In this document: one piece after another, positions 6,666 to 15,414 of the stretch | Layout of the letters: each line of letters begins with the position of its first letter | How positions within the stretch are numbered: position 1 is the first letter of the stretch | Assembly: GCF_001530125.1 (NCBI RefSeq) | Contig: NZ_LDUG01000053.1 | Span: 16,278 to 58,389 of the forward strand | From: Thiobacillus denitrificans | GTDB taxonomy: Bacteria > Pseudomonadota > Gammaproteobacteria > Burkholderiales > Thiobacillaceae | Length of the DNA: 42,112 bases | Direction: 5' to 3' | Position numbers and translations under genes: made by a program | The notes under the pieces: generated by a model | Told to the model about the DNA's origin: nothing | Seen by the model: only the letters and a program-made list of their open reading frames with translations | The model's database searches: none

Positions 6666-7376
6666 TCAGCTCCCCCAGCCGCTGGCCTTGGGGGCCGCGC
6701 CCGTCGCGCCGGCCGGCAAGACGGGGCGTTTAGGTTCCTTCCCCGGCAGCCAGTGTCCGGTCAGGTCCATGTGCGGAGTTACGTTCAGGAGCCGTTCGTC
6801 GAACTGCCCCTTGGGCTGGACCACCCAGCCGTAGGCCTTGCGATGGTTGCCTTTTTCACGCTTGATGCAGGCTTTGTCTTCGGCCATGCAGACTAGGCGG
6901 ATCACCGTCAGGCCTTTGCGGTCTTTCAGGGTCAAGGCTGCCGGGACGTAGACGTCTACCAGATCGCCAGCCTTCAGCAACGGAACGCCTTCGTTGACGA
7001 AGGCGCCCATTTTTCCAATGGGCCCGTTATTGAACGCGTTGACCCCCTCCCAGGCGCCGTCCGACCCGGGGACCGTCCACCGGTAGGGCGCGGCCTGCTC
7101 TAGGGTTGCGGCGCCACCGAATACTTTGAACCCGAGTTGGGCCGTTTTATAAAGTGTGAGTCCTGTGTCGGATTTCTCGTAGCCGGCCTCGTCGTAATAG
7201 CCTCCGATGTCATACAGCTTAAATCGGTACACCTTGCCGGCAACGGGGTCCATGTCAGCCTTCAACATATGGACCACCCCTACGCAACCTGGCAGCGCCA
7301 ACATCGCGGCCGTCGCCAGCACCAAGGCCCCGCTCAAGCGGGTCAGTTTCGAAGATTTGATCACAGCGGTATTCAT
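6666..7376 (-). CDS. Putative outer-membrane lipoprotein, unknown function
   Basis: The 236-residue protein has a lipoprotein signal peptide: a basic start (KSSKLTR), a hydrophobic core and the lipobox ALPGC with Cys at residue 31. The residue after Cys is Val, so outer-membrane sorting is likely. The mature part has no domain I recognise. It includes DPVAGKVYRFKLYDIGGYYDEAGY and an AGDLVDVYVPAAL segment, and ends in a low-complexity Gly/Ala/Pro tail. AAGGAAAA precedes the ATG at 7376. The TGA stop lies inside a GGGGTCAG phrase at 6662-6669, so the neighbouring repeat abuts the coding end exactly. Confidence 0.75.
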   Translation of the reverse strand: MNTAVIKSSKLTRLSGALVLATAAMLALPGCVGVVHMLKADMDPVAGKVYRFKLYDIGGYYDEAGYEKSDTGLTLYKTAQLGFKVFGGAATLEQAAPYRWTVPGSDGAWEGVNAFNNGPIGKMGAFVNEGVPLLKAGDLVDVYVPAALTLKDRKGLTVIRLVCMAEDKACIKREKGNHRKAYGWVVQPKGQFDERLLNVTPHMDLTGHWLPGKEPKRPVLPAGATGAAPKASGWGS

Positions 7377-7424
7377 GGTTTTTCCTTTAATGTTCGGTGA
7401 TAATTTATCAATCTGTCAATATCG

Positions 7425-7749
7425 AATCAAAGGGGCCAGGCACACATTAACTCCGTGAAGTAACCCTCTGGCTTTGCCTGGGGACTCAGAATCAATAGGG
7501 CAACCAAAAAAGTTCAGGGTCAGGCCTTTCAATGCAACATTTCCATGAATTAAAAATCTGCATGGCGTGGCTATGCTGAAGGGGCAGGGACGCTATCCTT
7601 ATTACGCACTACCGCGCCATCTCGATCAGTTCGATATCCTTCCTGAGCAGATCATTGACCAATGTCGACAACTCGACCCCCTTGGCGTTGGCTAGCGCTG
7701 TGAGGCGGGTTTGCACCTGATAAAATCAAAGGGGCCAGGCACACATTAA
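7425..7749. repeat. 26-base direct repeat, two copies
   Basis: An identical 26-base string, with core AAAGGGGCCAGGCACACATT, occurs at 7425-7450 and 7724-7749, 299 bases apart. The second copy ends 4 bases before the stop codon of the 7754-7987 gene. The GGGGCCAGGC core resembles the GGGTCAGAC phrases nearby, so these may be members of one degenerate intergenic repeat family. Confidence 0.75.
7609..7721 (-). pseudogene. Degenerate duplicate of the 3' end of the neighbouring antitoxin-like gene
   Basis: Bases 7609-7721 match 7754-7866 over 113 bases with about six substitutions and no gaps. The match begins exactly at the stop codon of the 7754-7987 gene (CTA on the plus strand) and ends at CCTGAT, where the 26-base repeat takes over. 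It codes for the last 37 residues of that protein with no start. It is a partial tandem duplication that has begun to drift. Confidence 0.8.
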
Positions 7750-7753
7750 TTCC

Positions 7754-7987
7754 CTACCGCGCCATCTCGATCAGCTCGATATCCTTCCTGAGCAGATCAT
7801 TGACCAATGTCGACAGATCGACCCCCTTGGCGCTGGCCAGCGCCGTGAGGCGGGTTTGCACCTGATCATCGAGATACACCGGCAGATTGAATTTCGCGCC
7901 GGGGTGGTAAAACTTCCCGCGCGCGCCCTTTGAGAAATCGACCTCAGCTGGCATATCGTCGTCGTGTGCTGTCTGCTTCTTGCTCAT
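7754..7987 (-). CDS. Small CopG/BrnA-like putative antitoxin
   Basis: From ATG 7987 the protein has 77 residues: MSKKQTAHDDDMPAEVDFSKGARGKFYHPGAKF, then NLPVYLDDQVQTRLTALASAKGVDLSTLVNDLLRKDIELIEMAR. The second part has the strand-helix-helix pattern of ribbon-helix-helix proteins (LPVYLDDQVQTRLTALA followed by VDLSTLVNDLLRK). AGGTG lies about 8 bases before 7987. The frame is open 54 bases further, but that part is the repeat phrase GGGTCAGACACGATA. No toxin gene is directly coupled; HicA lies 61 bases upstream. Its 3' end is duplicated at 7609-7721. Confidence 0.7.
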   Translation of the reverse strand: MSKKQTAHDDDMPAEVDFSKGARGKFYHPGAKFNLPVYLDDQVQTRLTALASAKGVDLSTLVNDLLRKDIELIEMAR

Positions 7988-8048
7988 CGTGTCACCTATC
8001 TTGGTTCGTTTGCGTACCGACAGAGATTCAGGGTCAGACACGATAGTT

Positions 8049-8246
8049 TCAAAATCCCTTCGGTAAACCAGCCTGTTTGAGCACCGCGTTCGCGGTATGA
8101 CGTGACTTGATTTTGTGGTCGACCGGAAAGCGCACGCCGGTGATGGGGGAAAACCAAATATCGTGGTCGCCCTTGCCGGGCCGTTCGAATTTGCAGCTCG
8201 CCTCGCGTAGCAGGCGAATGAGTTCCGGGGTGAAGCTGCTACCCAT
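8049..8246 (-). CDS. hicA: HicA family toxin
   Basis: The 65-residue protein has the dsRBD-like HicA fold: TPELIRLLREASCKFERPGKGDHDIWFSP, then RFPVDHKIKSRHTANAVLKQAGL. HicA is a translation-independent mRNA interferase. Its catalytic His is in the G-D-H segment, here His28. The gene overlaps the hicB stop by one base (TGATG), so antitoxin is made first and coupled. A GGGTCAGACACGAT phrase lies immediately downstream of its stop codon. Confidence 0.88.
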   Translation of the reverse strand: MGSSFTPELIRLLREASCKFERPGKGDHDIWFSPITGVRFPVDHKIKSRHTANAVLKQAGLPKGF

Positions 8247-8482
8247 CAGCAGTGGATGCCGTGAGCGACGGAGTATTTTCTGGCAAGCAGTTCAAAGGGG
8301 ATATCGCCAACATTCAGGTATCCATTGGCCTCCAGCAGTTCGGGCACCAGGCTTTCCAGCTTGGTGGACAGGGCTTCCAGGGTATCGGCTTCGGTGGCGA
8401 GTCCGGGCACGTCATCGGACGTGGCAACCCAGACGGACGCTTCGTCGTCCCACTCGGCACGAATGAATAGCGCTTTTTGCAT
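8246..8482 (-). CDS. hicB: HicB-like antitoxin (DUF1902)
   Basis: From ATG 8482 the protein has 78 residues: MQKALFIRAEWDDEASVWVATSDDVPGLATEADTLEALSTKLESLVPELLEANGYL, ending in FELLARKYSVAHG. This is the DUF1902/HicB degraded RNase-H-like fold that caps HicA; there is no separate DNA-binding domain. A GTG four codons upstream (8494) is possible, but GTGAGGTG is well placed as the ribosome binding site for 8482. It forms a coupled operon with hicA. Confidence 0.87.
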   Translation of the reverse strand: MQKALFIRAEWDDEASVWVATSDDVPGLATEADTLEALSTKLESLVPELLEANGYLNVGDIPFELLARKYSVAHGIHC

Positions 8483-8556
8483 GGCACACCTCACTATCGT
8501 TGGATACGGTCAGGGGATTCTAATCCCATTTGTTTGAAGCGAGGGCGAGCAGGGGA

Positions 8557-9567
8557 TCACCCCAGCCGCTTGTATCCCCGATACCACTCCACCCATTTCC
8601 CGATCCCGTATTCCAGCGTCGTCGCCGGCTTGAAGCCGGTGTCGCGAACCAGCTCGTCGATATCGGCGTAGGTCGCCTGCACGTCGCCGTCCTGCATCGG
8701 CAGGAAGTTCTTCTTCGCGGTCTGACCGAGCGCGGCTTCGATGGTGCCGATGAAGTCCATCAGCTGCACCGGGGTGTGGTTGCCGATGTTGTAGAGGCGG
8801 TAGGGCGCGTGGCTCGATGCCGGGTCGGGATTCTTGTGGTCGAAGTTTGGATTCGGCTGCGGGATGCGGTCGAGCACTTTGACGGTGCCGTCGGCAATGT
8901 CGTCGATGTAGGTGAAGTCGCGCATCATGTCGCCGTGGTTGAAGACGTCGATGGTGCGGTTTTCCAGGATGGCGGAGGTGAATAGCCACGGCGACATGTC
9001 GGGCCGGCCCCACGGGCCGTAGACGGTGAAGTAGCGCAGGCCGGTGGTGGGCAGGCCGTAGAGGTGCGAGTAGGTGTGCGCCATCAGCTCGTTGGCCTTC
9101 TTGCTCGCGGCGTACAGGCTCACCGGGTGGTTGACCGGGTCGTGGGTGGAGAACGGGATCTTGGTGTTGGCGCCGTACACGCTGGAGGAGCTGGCGTAGA
9201 CGAAGTGCTTGACGCCGTGGTGGCGGCAGCCTTCGAGCAGGTGGGCAAAGCCGACGATGTTCGACTGCACGTAGGCGTGCGGATTCTTCAGCGAGTAGCG
9301 CACGCCGGCCTGCGCGGCGAGGTTGATGACGGCGTCGAAGTGACCCTTTTCGAACAGGTCTTCCATCACCATGCGGTCGGAGATGTCGTCCTTGAGGAAG
9401 CGGAAGTTGGGGTAGGGCTTCAGCTGTTCCAGCCGCGCGAGTTTGAGCGCCGGGTCGTAGTAGTCGTTGAGGTTGTCGATGCCGACGACCTCGTCGCCGC
9501 GCTTCAACAGGATTTGCGCGACGTGCATGCCGATAAACCCGGCGGCGCCGGTGAGCAGGATTTTCAT
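8557..9567 (-). CDS. UDP-glucuronate 4-epimerase (SDR family)
   Basis: This 336-residue extended SDR enzyme interconverts UDP-glucuronate and UDP-galacturonate for surface polysaccharide synthesis in the cytoplasm. The NAD-binding motif TGAAGFIG is at residues 6-13, with NLAAQAGVRYS at about 82-92. The catalytic Ser lies in YASSSSVYG and the YxxxK pair is Tyr152/Lys156. RYFTVYGPWGRPDMSPWLF is typical of the CapI/LspL/WbpP-like glucuronate epimerases rather than GalE. GGAGG precedes the ATG at 9567, and on the minus strand a TAGAAT -10 lies at 9592-9597. It is divergent from waaA across 55 bases. Confidence 0.9.
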   Translation of the reverse strand: MKILLTGAAGFIGMHVAQILLKRGDEVVGIDNLNDYYDPALKLARLEQLKPYPNFRFLKDDISDRMVMEDLFEKGHFDAVINLAAQAGVRYSLKNPHAYVQSNIVGFAHLLEGCRHHGVKHFVYASSSSVYGANTKIPFSTHDPVNHPVSLYAASKKANELMAHTYSHLYGLPTTGLRYFTVYGPWGRPDMSPWLFTSAILENRTIDVFNHGDMMRDFTYIDDIADGTVKVLDRIPQPNPNFDHKNPDPASSHAPYRLYNIGNHTPVQLMDFIGTIEAALGQTAKKNFLPMQDGDVQATYADIDELVRDTGFKPATTLEYGIGKWVEWYRGYKRLG

Positions 9568-9610
9568 TGTTGGTCCTCCAAAGTCGCATCGATTCTAGCA
9601 CCGCGCCCTT

Positions 9611-9616
9611 TACAAT
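9611..9616 (+). promoter_or_regulatory. -10-like box directly before waaA (possible leaderless start)
   Basis: TACAAT at 9611-9616 lies 6 bases before the waaA ATG at 9623. If it is the -10 element, the transcript would start at or next to the ATG. No Shine-Dalgarno sequence and no good -35 box were seen. Confidence 0.35.
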
Positions 9617-9622
9617 CCGGCG

Positions 9623-10936
9623 ATGCCCACCCTGCGCCTGTTACTCGACTGGAGTCTGTATCGGCTGGCCCTGCTGCTGGCCGCGCCGCTGATTCCGCTG
9701 CGTCTGCTGTGGCACGGTCGGCGCGAGCGCGGTTATTGGCAGCACTGGAATGAGCGGCTGGCGCTCGGCCCCGCGCCGGTCACCGGCGCGCTGTGGATTC
9801 ATGCGGTGTCGGTCGGCGAGATGCGCGCGGCGGAGCCGCTGATTGCCGCGCTGCGCGACGCGCATCCGGATGCCCCCGTGCTGCTCACCTGCATGACGCC
9901 AACCGGGCGCGCCACTGCCGAGTCGCTCTACGGCGATTTTGCCCACATCGTCTATCTGCCCTACGACTACGCCGGTTCGACGCGCCGCTTCATGCGCCGC
10001 CTGCGGCCGCGCGTCGGCATCCTGATGGAAACCGAGCTGTGGCCCAACCTCATCCATGCGGCCGCACGGGCAGGCGTGCCGCTGGTGCTGGCGAACGCGC
10101 GGCTGTCCGAACGTTCGGCGCACGGCTACGCGCGGCTGCCGGCGCTGACGCGGGCCTGCCTGCAGCGGATCGCGGTCGTTGCCGCGCAGACTGACGCCGA
10201 CGCCGCGCGTCTGGAAAAACGGGGCGCGGCTTCCCCCCAGGTTGCCGGCAATCTCAAGTTCGACATCACGCCGCCGGAAGCGCAACTCGAACGCGGCGCG
10301 GCCTGGAAAGCGAAATGGGGACCGCGCCCGGTGCTGCTTGCTGCCAGCACGCGCGAGGGCGAAGAGGCGCCGCTGTTGCGCGCCTTTGCCGACAGGGCGC
10401 CGTCGGAGGTGTTGCTGGTGCTGGTGCCGCGCCATCCGCAGCGGTTCGACGCGGTGGCAGGGCTGATCGAAGCGGTGGGTTTGCCGTACCAGCGCCGCAG
10501 CGCGCTGGATGGCGCCGCAATGAGTGTGAAAACGCGGGTGCTGCTGGGCGACAGCCTGGGCGAACTGTTCGCGTATTACGCGGCGTGCGATGTGGCCTTT
10601 GTCGGCGGCAGCCTGATGCCGCTGGGCGGGCAGAACCTGATCGAGGCGGCGAGCGTGGGGCGCCCGGTGCTGGTGGGGCCGCACACCTTCAATTTCGAGG
10701 AGGCGACGCGGCTGGCGATCAAAGCCGGCGCAGCGGTGCGGGTGAGTGACGCCGCCGACCTGCTGGCGAATGCGTTGAAACTGTTGAATGATGCGTCGAT
10801 GCGCGCCCGCATGGGCGAGGCCGGCCTGGCCTTCGCCGCGCGCCACCGCGGCGCGGCGGCGCGGGTGGCGGGGCTTATCGCACCGCTGCTGGCGGACGCA
10901 GGTGCTGGTCGATCTCGGCCAGGTCCTCGGGGCTGA
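9623..10936 (+). CDS. waaA: 3-deoxy-D-manno-octulosonic acid (Kdo) transferase
   Basis: WaaA adds Kdo from CMP-Kdo to lipid IVA at the cytoplasmic face of the inner membrane, the first core step in lipopolysaccharide synthesis. The 437-residue protein has an N-terminal membrane anchor (residues about 10-30) and WIHAVSVGEMRAAEPLI, with the general-base Glu at residue 66. METELWPNLI is the acceptor-side signature. The GT-B donor domain carries LAASTREGEE, VPRHPQRF, FVGGSLMPLGGQNLIEAASVG and GPHTFNF. Its 3' end runs 62 bases into the 3' end of tolC on the other strand, so the two transcripts overlap. Confidence 0.95.
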   Translation: MPTLRLLLDWSLYRLALLLAAPLIPLRLLWHGRRERGYWQHWNERLALGPAPVTGALWIHAVSVGEMRAAEPLIAALRDAHPDAPVLLTCMTPTGRATAESLYGDFAHIVYLPYDYAGSTRRFMRRLRPRVGILMETELWPNLIHAAARAGVPLVLANARLSERSAHGYARLPALTRACLQRIAVVAAQTDADAARLEKRGAASPQVAGNLKFDITPPEAQLERGAAWKAKWGPRPVLLAASTREGEEAPLLRAFADRAPSEVLLVLVPRHPQRFDAVAGLIEAVGLPYQRRSALDGAAMSVKTRVLLGDSLGELFAYYAACDVAFVGGSLMPLGGQNLIEAASVGRPVLVGPHTFNFEEATRLAIKAGAAVRVSDAADLLANALKLLNDASMRARMGEAGLAFAARHRGAAARVAGLIAPLLADAGAGRSRPGPRG

Positions 10937-12191
10937 GGCTGCCGACGGCGGCCTTGAGCGACAGGCCCGACAGCAGGGAGGCGTAGCGCGCGCCGGCCAG
11001 GTCGCGTTGGGCGGACAGCACCTGCTGCTCGGCGTTCAGCACGTCGAGGTTGGTGCGCACGCCGACCTCCAGGCCGAGCTTGGTGGAATCGAGCTGCGCT
11101 TTGGTCGAGACCAGCGCTTGTTCCAGCGCACGCACGCGGGCGACGCCGCTGTTGACGTTGAGCCAGGCCTGGCGGGCCTGCAGGCCGGCTTCGCGGGTGG
11201 CGACTTCAACTTCCTGACGCGCCTTTTCCTGGTTGGAGACGGCTTCGCGCACGCGCGAGCTGGTCAGCCCGCCCTGGTAAATCGGCAGATTGAGCTCCAC
11301 GCCGACGCTGGCGACCCGGGTGTCCACCTGCTGCGGGCCAAAATTCTGGCCGTTGTTGATGGCGTAGCTGGCGACGGCATCCAGCGTGGGATGGTGGCCG
11401 GCGCGGTTGCGGTCGACTTCCTGGTCGGCGATGGTCTTGGCGATGCGCTGGATTTCGGCCTGCAGGTTGCCTTCGGCGGCGCGTGCGGCCCAATCGTCGA
11501 TGTTGCCGGACCCGGCTTTCAGCTGTGCCGGGTCGACCAGCGTGTCGAGCGTGCCGGCCGGCTTGCCGATGAGTTTTTCCAGTGCGCGCAGGCGGATGTT
11601 GAGGCTGTTCAGCTCGGCGATTTCCTGCGCGACTGCGAGGTCGAAGCGCGCTTGCGCTTCATGGGTGTCGGTGATGGTGGCGGTGCCGACCTCGAAGTTG
11701 CGTTTGGCAAAAGCCAGCTGTTCGGTGATGGCGGATTTTTGCGCATCGATGAAGGCGATGTTGTCCTGCGACTCCAGCACGTCGAAATAGGCTTGCGCGA
11801 CACGCAGGATCAGGTCCTGCTCGGCGACTCTGAACTGCATGTCGGCGATCTTCACCTGTTCCTTGGCCTGCGCGTACTGCACCTGATTCTGCTTGCGGTA
11901 GATGGGTTGCGCGGCGGTCAGCGACAGGCCGTTGGAATCATAATCGGCGTCGCCGCCGGGCAGGCTGGATTCGAGGCTGTTGTAGCGCACGTTGCCGCCC
12001 AGATTGACGTTGGGCAGCAGGCCGGCGCGGCCCTGCACCGCCTTTTCCTGGCCAGCCTGGCGGGCGGCGCGGGCGGCGGCGTACTGCGCATCGTAGGCCT
12101 GCGCGTCGCGCAAAACATCGGCCAGGTTCGTTGCGTGGGCGGCGGGCGCCAGCGCCAGCGTCAGTGCGATAAAAAGCGGCTTGAGTTGCAT
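10875..12191 (-). CDS. tolC: TolC family outer-membrane efflux channel
   Basis: TolC forms the trimeric outer-membrane tunnel of type I secretion and RND/MFS efflux systems. The 438-residue protein starts with a signal peptide (MQLKPLFIALTLALAPAAHA). Two tandem OEP repeats follow: ADVLRDAQAYDAQYAAARAARQAGQEKAVQGRAGLLPNV opens the first, and AEGNLQAEIQRIAKTIADQEVDRNRAGHHPTLDAVASY opens the second. NLPIYQGGLTSSRVREA is the usual turn before the last helices. Rhodanese and pcm lie upstream on the same strand, 29 bases away, the order seen in many betaproteobacteria, so a pcm-rhodanese-tolC transcript is likely. It could be the exit duct for the MFS exporter or other pumps. Confidence 0.94.
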   Translation of the reverse strand: MQLKPLFIALTLALAPAAHATNLADVLRDAQAYDAQYAAARAARQAGQEKAVQGRAGLLPNVNLGGNVRYNSLESSLPGGDADYDSNGLSLTAAQPIYRKQNQVQYAQAKEQVKIADMQFRVAEQDLILRVAQAYFDVLESQDNIAFIDAQKSAITEQLAFAKRNFEVGTATITDTHEAQARFDLAVAQEIAELNSLNIRLRALEKLIGKPAGTLDTLVDPAQLKAGSGNIDDWAARAAEGNLQAEIQRIAKTIADQEVDRNRAGHHPTLDAVASYAINNGQNFGPQQVDTRVASVGVELNLPIYQGGLTSSRVREAVSNQEKARQEVEVATREAGLQARQAWLNVNSGVARVRALEQALVSTKAQLDSTKLGLEVGVRTNLDVLNAEQQVLSAQRDLAGARYASLLSGLSLKAAVGSLSPEDLAEIDQHLRPPAAVR

Positions 12192-12220
12192 GGTGGTGAA
12201 TCCAGTCCTTGAAGTTTGGG

Positions 12221-12538
12221 TCAGTAGCGCGGCATGGCCGGATCGACCTCGTCGGCCCAGGCGGCGACGCCGCCCGACAGATTAATGACGTCGCCAAACC
12301 CTACGGTTTCAAGATAGCGCGCCGCGTGGAAACTGCGCACGCCATGATGGCAGATGACCACCGTTTCCGCTTGCTTGTTCAATTCCGCGACACGTGCGGG
12401 CAGTTCGTGCATCGGAATCAGGATGGCGCCGGGCAGGCGGCACAGGTTCCATTCCCACGGTTCGCGCACGTCGAGCAGCACCGGGGTGTGTCCGGTTTCG
12501 ATATGGGCGGCGAGATCGGCGGGACGGAACTGGCGCAT
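12221..12538 (-). CDS. Rhodanese-domain protein
   Basis: A single rhodanese domain of 105 residues, a putative cytoplasmic thiosulfate sulfurtransferase or sulfur carrier. Landmarks are VLLDVREPWEWNLCRLPGAILIPMHEL and the active loop ICHHGVRS, with the persulfide Cys at residue 63. GGVAAWADEVDP closes the fold. I chose ATG 12538 because it follows the pcm stop by 10 bases and starts at the domain edge; the frame is open to 12580, inside pcm. It lies between pcm and tolC on the same strand. The in vivo sulfur donor is unknown. Confidence 0.9.
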   Translation of the reverse strand: MRQFRPADLAAHIETGHTPVLLDVREPWEWNLCRLPGAILIPMHELPARVAELNKQAETVVICHHGVRSFHAARYLETVGFGDVINLSGGVAAWADEVDPAMPRY

Positions 12539-12548
12539 GGCAGCGGAC

Positions 12549-13202
12549 TCAGAACACGAACGCGGCGGGTTGCGGCGCATTGACCAGCGACGCCACGCAG
12601 GTTTCGAACAGCGTCACGCTGCGGGTGGCATCCGGCGCGGTGCGGGTGATCAGCTGCGCCAGCATCACCGGCGCAACGCCGGTGATGGCGAACAGCCGTC
12701 CGCCGACCTTGAGGCGGCGCAGCCACGCATCCGACAGCAGCGGCGTCGAGCCGGTCAGCACGATGACGTCGAAGCCGGCTTCGTCGGGCCAGTCGCGGGC
12801 GGCGTCGGCGGTGTGCAGCGTCACGTTGTCGAAGCCGTGCGCGCGCAGTTTGTGCGTCGCGTCGGCGGTGAATTCGGGGAGGATGTCCACCGACACCACG
12901 CCGGCCGCCTGGGCGGCCAGCAGGGCGGTGAGGTAGCCGCTGCCGGTGCCGATTTCCAGCACGCGGTCGGTGGGGCGGATGGCGAGTTCCTGGAGGATGC
13001 GTGCCTCGAGCTTGGGCGTCCACATCGCCTGTCCGTGGCCGAGCGGGATTTCCATGTCGACGAAGGCCAGCGCCTGATGCGCTTCGGGAACGAAATCCTC
13101 ACGGCGCACCTTGAACAGCAGGTTCAGCACGTCCTGATCCAGCACATCCCAGGGACGGATCTGCTGTTCCACCATGTTGTAGCGCGCTTGCTCGATGTCC
13201 AT
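12549..13202 (-). CDS. pcm: Protein-L-isoaspartate O-methyltransferase-like protein
   Basis: The 217-residue protein has the PCMT architecture. The N-terminal MVEQQIRPWDVLDQDVLNLLFKVRREDFVP is followed by the SAM-binding motif I VLEIGTGSGY (81-90), the acidic VVSVDILPEF, and the GFDVIVLTGSTP and LKVGGRLFAITG motifs. Classical Pcm enzymes carry a T-I-S-Q-P-Y segment with an essential Ser; here that position reads GHGQAMWTPKLEARIL, with no Ser. So the fold and SAM binding are clear, but repair of isoaspartyl proteins is not assured. It heads the pcm-rhodanese-tolC block and is divergent from thiC. Confidence 0.85.
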   Translation of the reverse strand: MDIEQARYNMVEQQIRPWDVLDQDVLNLLFKVRREDFVPEAHQALAFVDMEIPLGHGQAMWTPKLEARILQELAIRPTDRVLEIGTGSGYLTALLAAQAAGVVSVDILPEFTADATHKLRAHGFDNVTLHTADAARDWPDEAGFDVIVLTGSTPLLSDAWLRRLKVGGRLFAITGVAPVMLAQLITRTAPDATRSVTLFETCVASLVNAPQPAAFVF

Positions 13203-13243
13203 GCGGTACCCTTGATTATCAATAAGTTAGATGGGGTCTTGCC

Positions 13244-13272
13244 TTGCAATTATTCCACATTTCGGCTAACTT
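13244..13272 (+). promoter_or_regulatory. Candidate sigma-70 promoter for thiC
   Basis: TTGCAA (13244-13249) and TAACTT (13267-13272) are separated by exactly 17 bases. A start near 13279 would lie just before the TPP aptamer. The assignment is by consensus and position only. Confidence 0.5.
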
Positions 13273-13280
13273 GAGCCGCT

Positions 13281-15401
<2,121 letters not shown>

Positions 15402-15414
15402 GAGGGGGGAAACG

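Larger units (their letters stand above)
7377..7753. other. Gene-free region with a direct repeat and a gene-end duplicate
   Basis: 377 bases without an intact gene. They contain the promoter region of the lipoprotein gene, the first copy of a 26-base direct repeat (7425-7450), another AGGGTCAGGCC phrase (7516-7526), a degenerate duplicate of the end of the next gene (7609-7721) and the second 26-base repeat copy (7724-7749). Confidence 0.6.

Noticed and set aside
10788-12212. 474-codon open frame antisense to tolC
   Set aside because: Shadow of tolC; it also starts inside waaA and has no family match.
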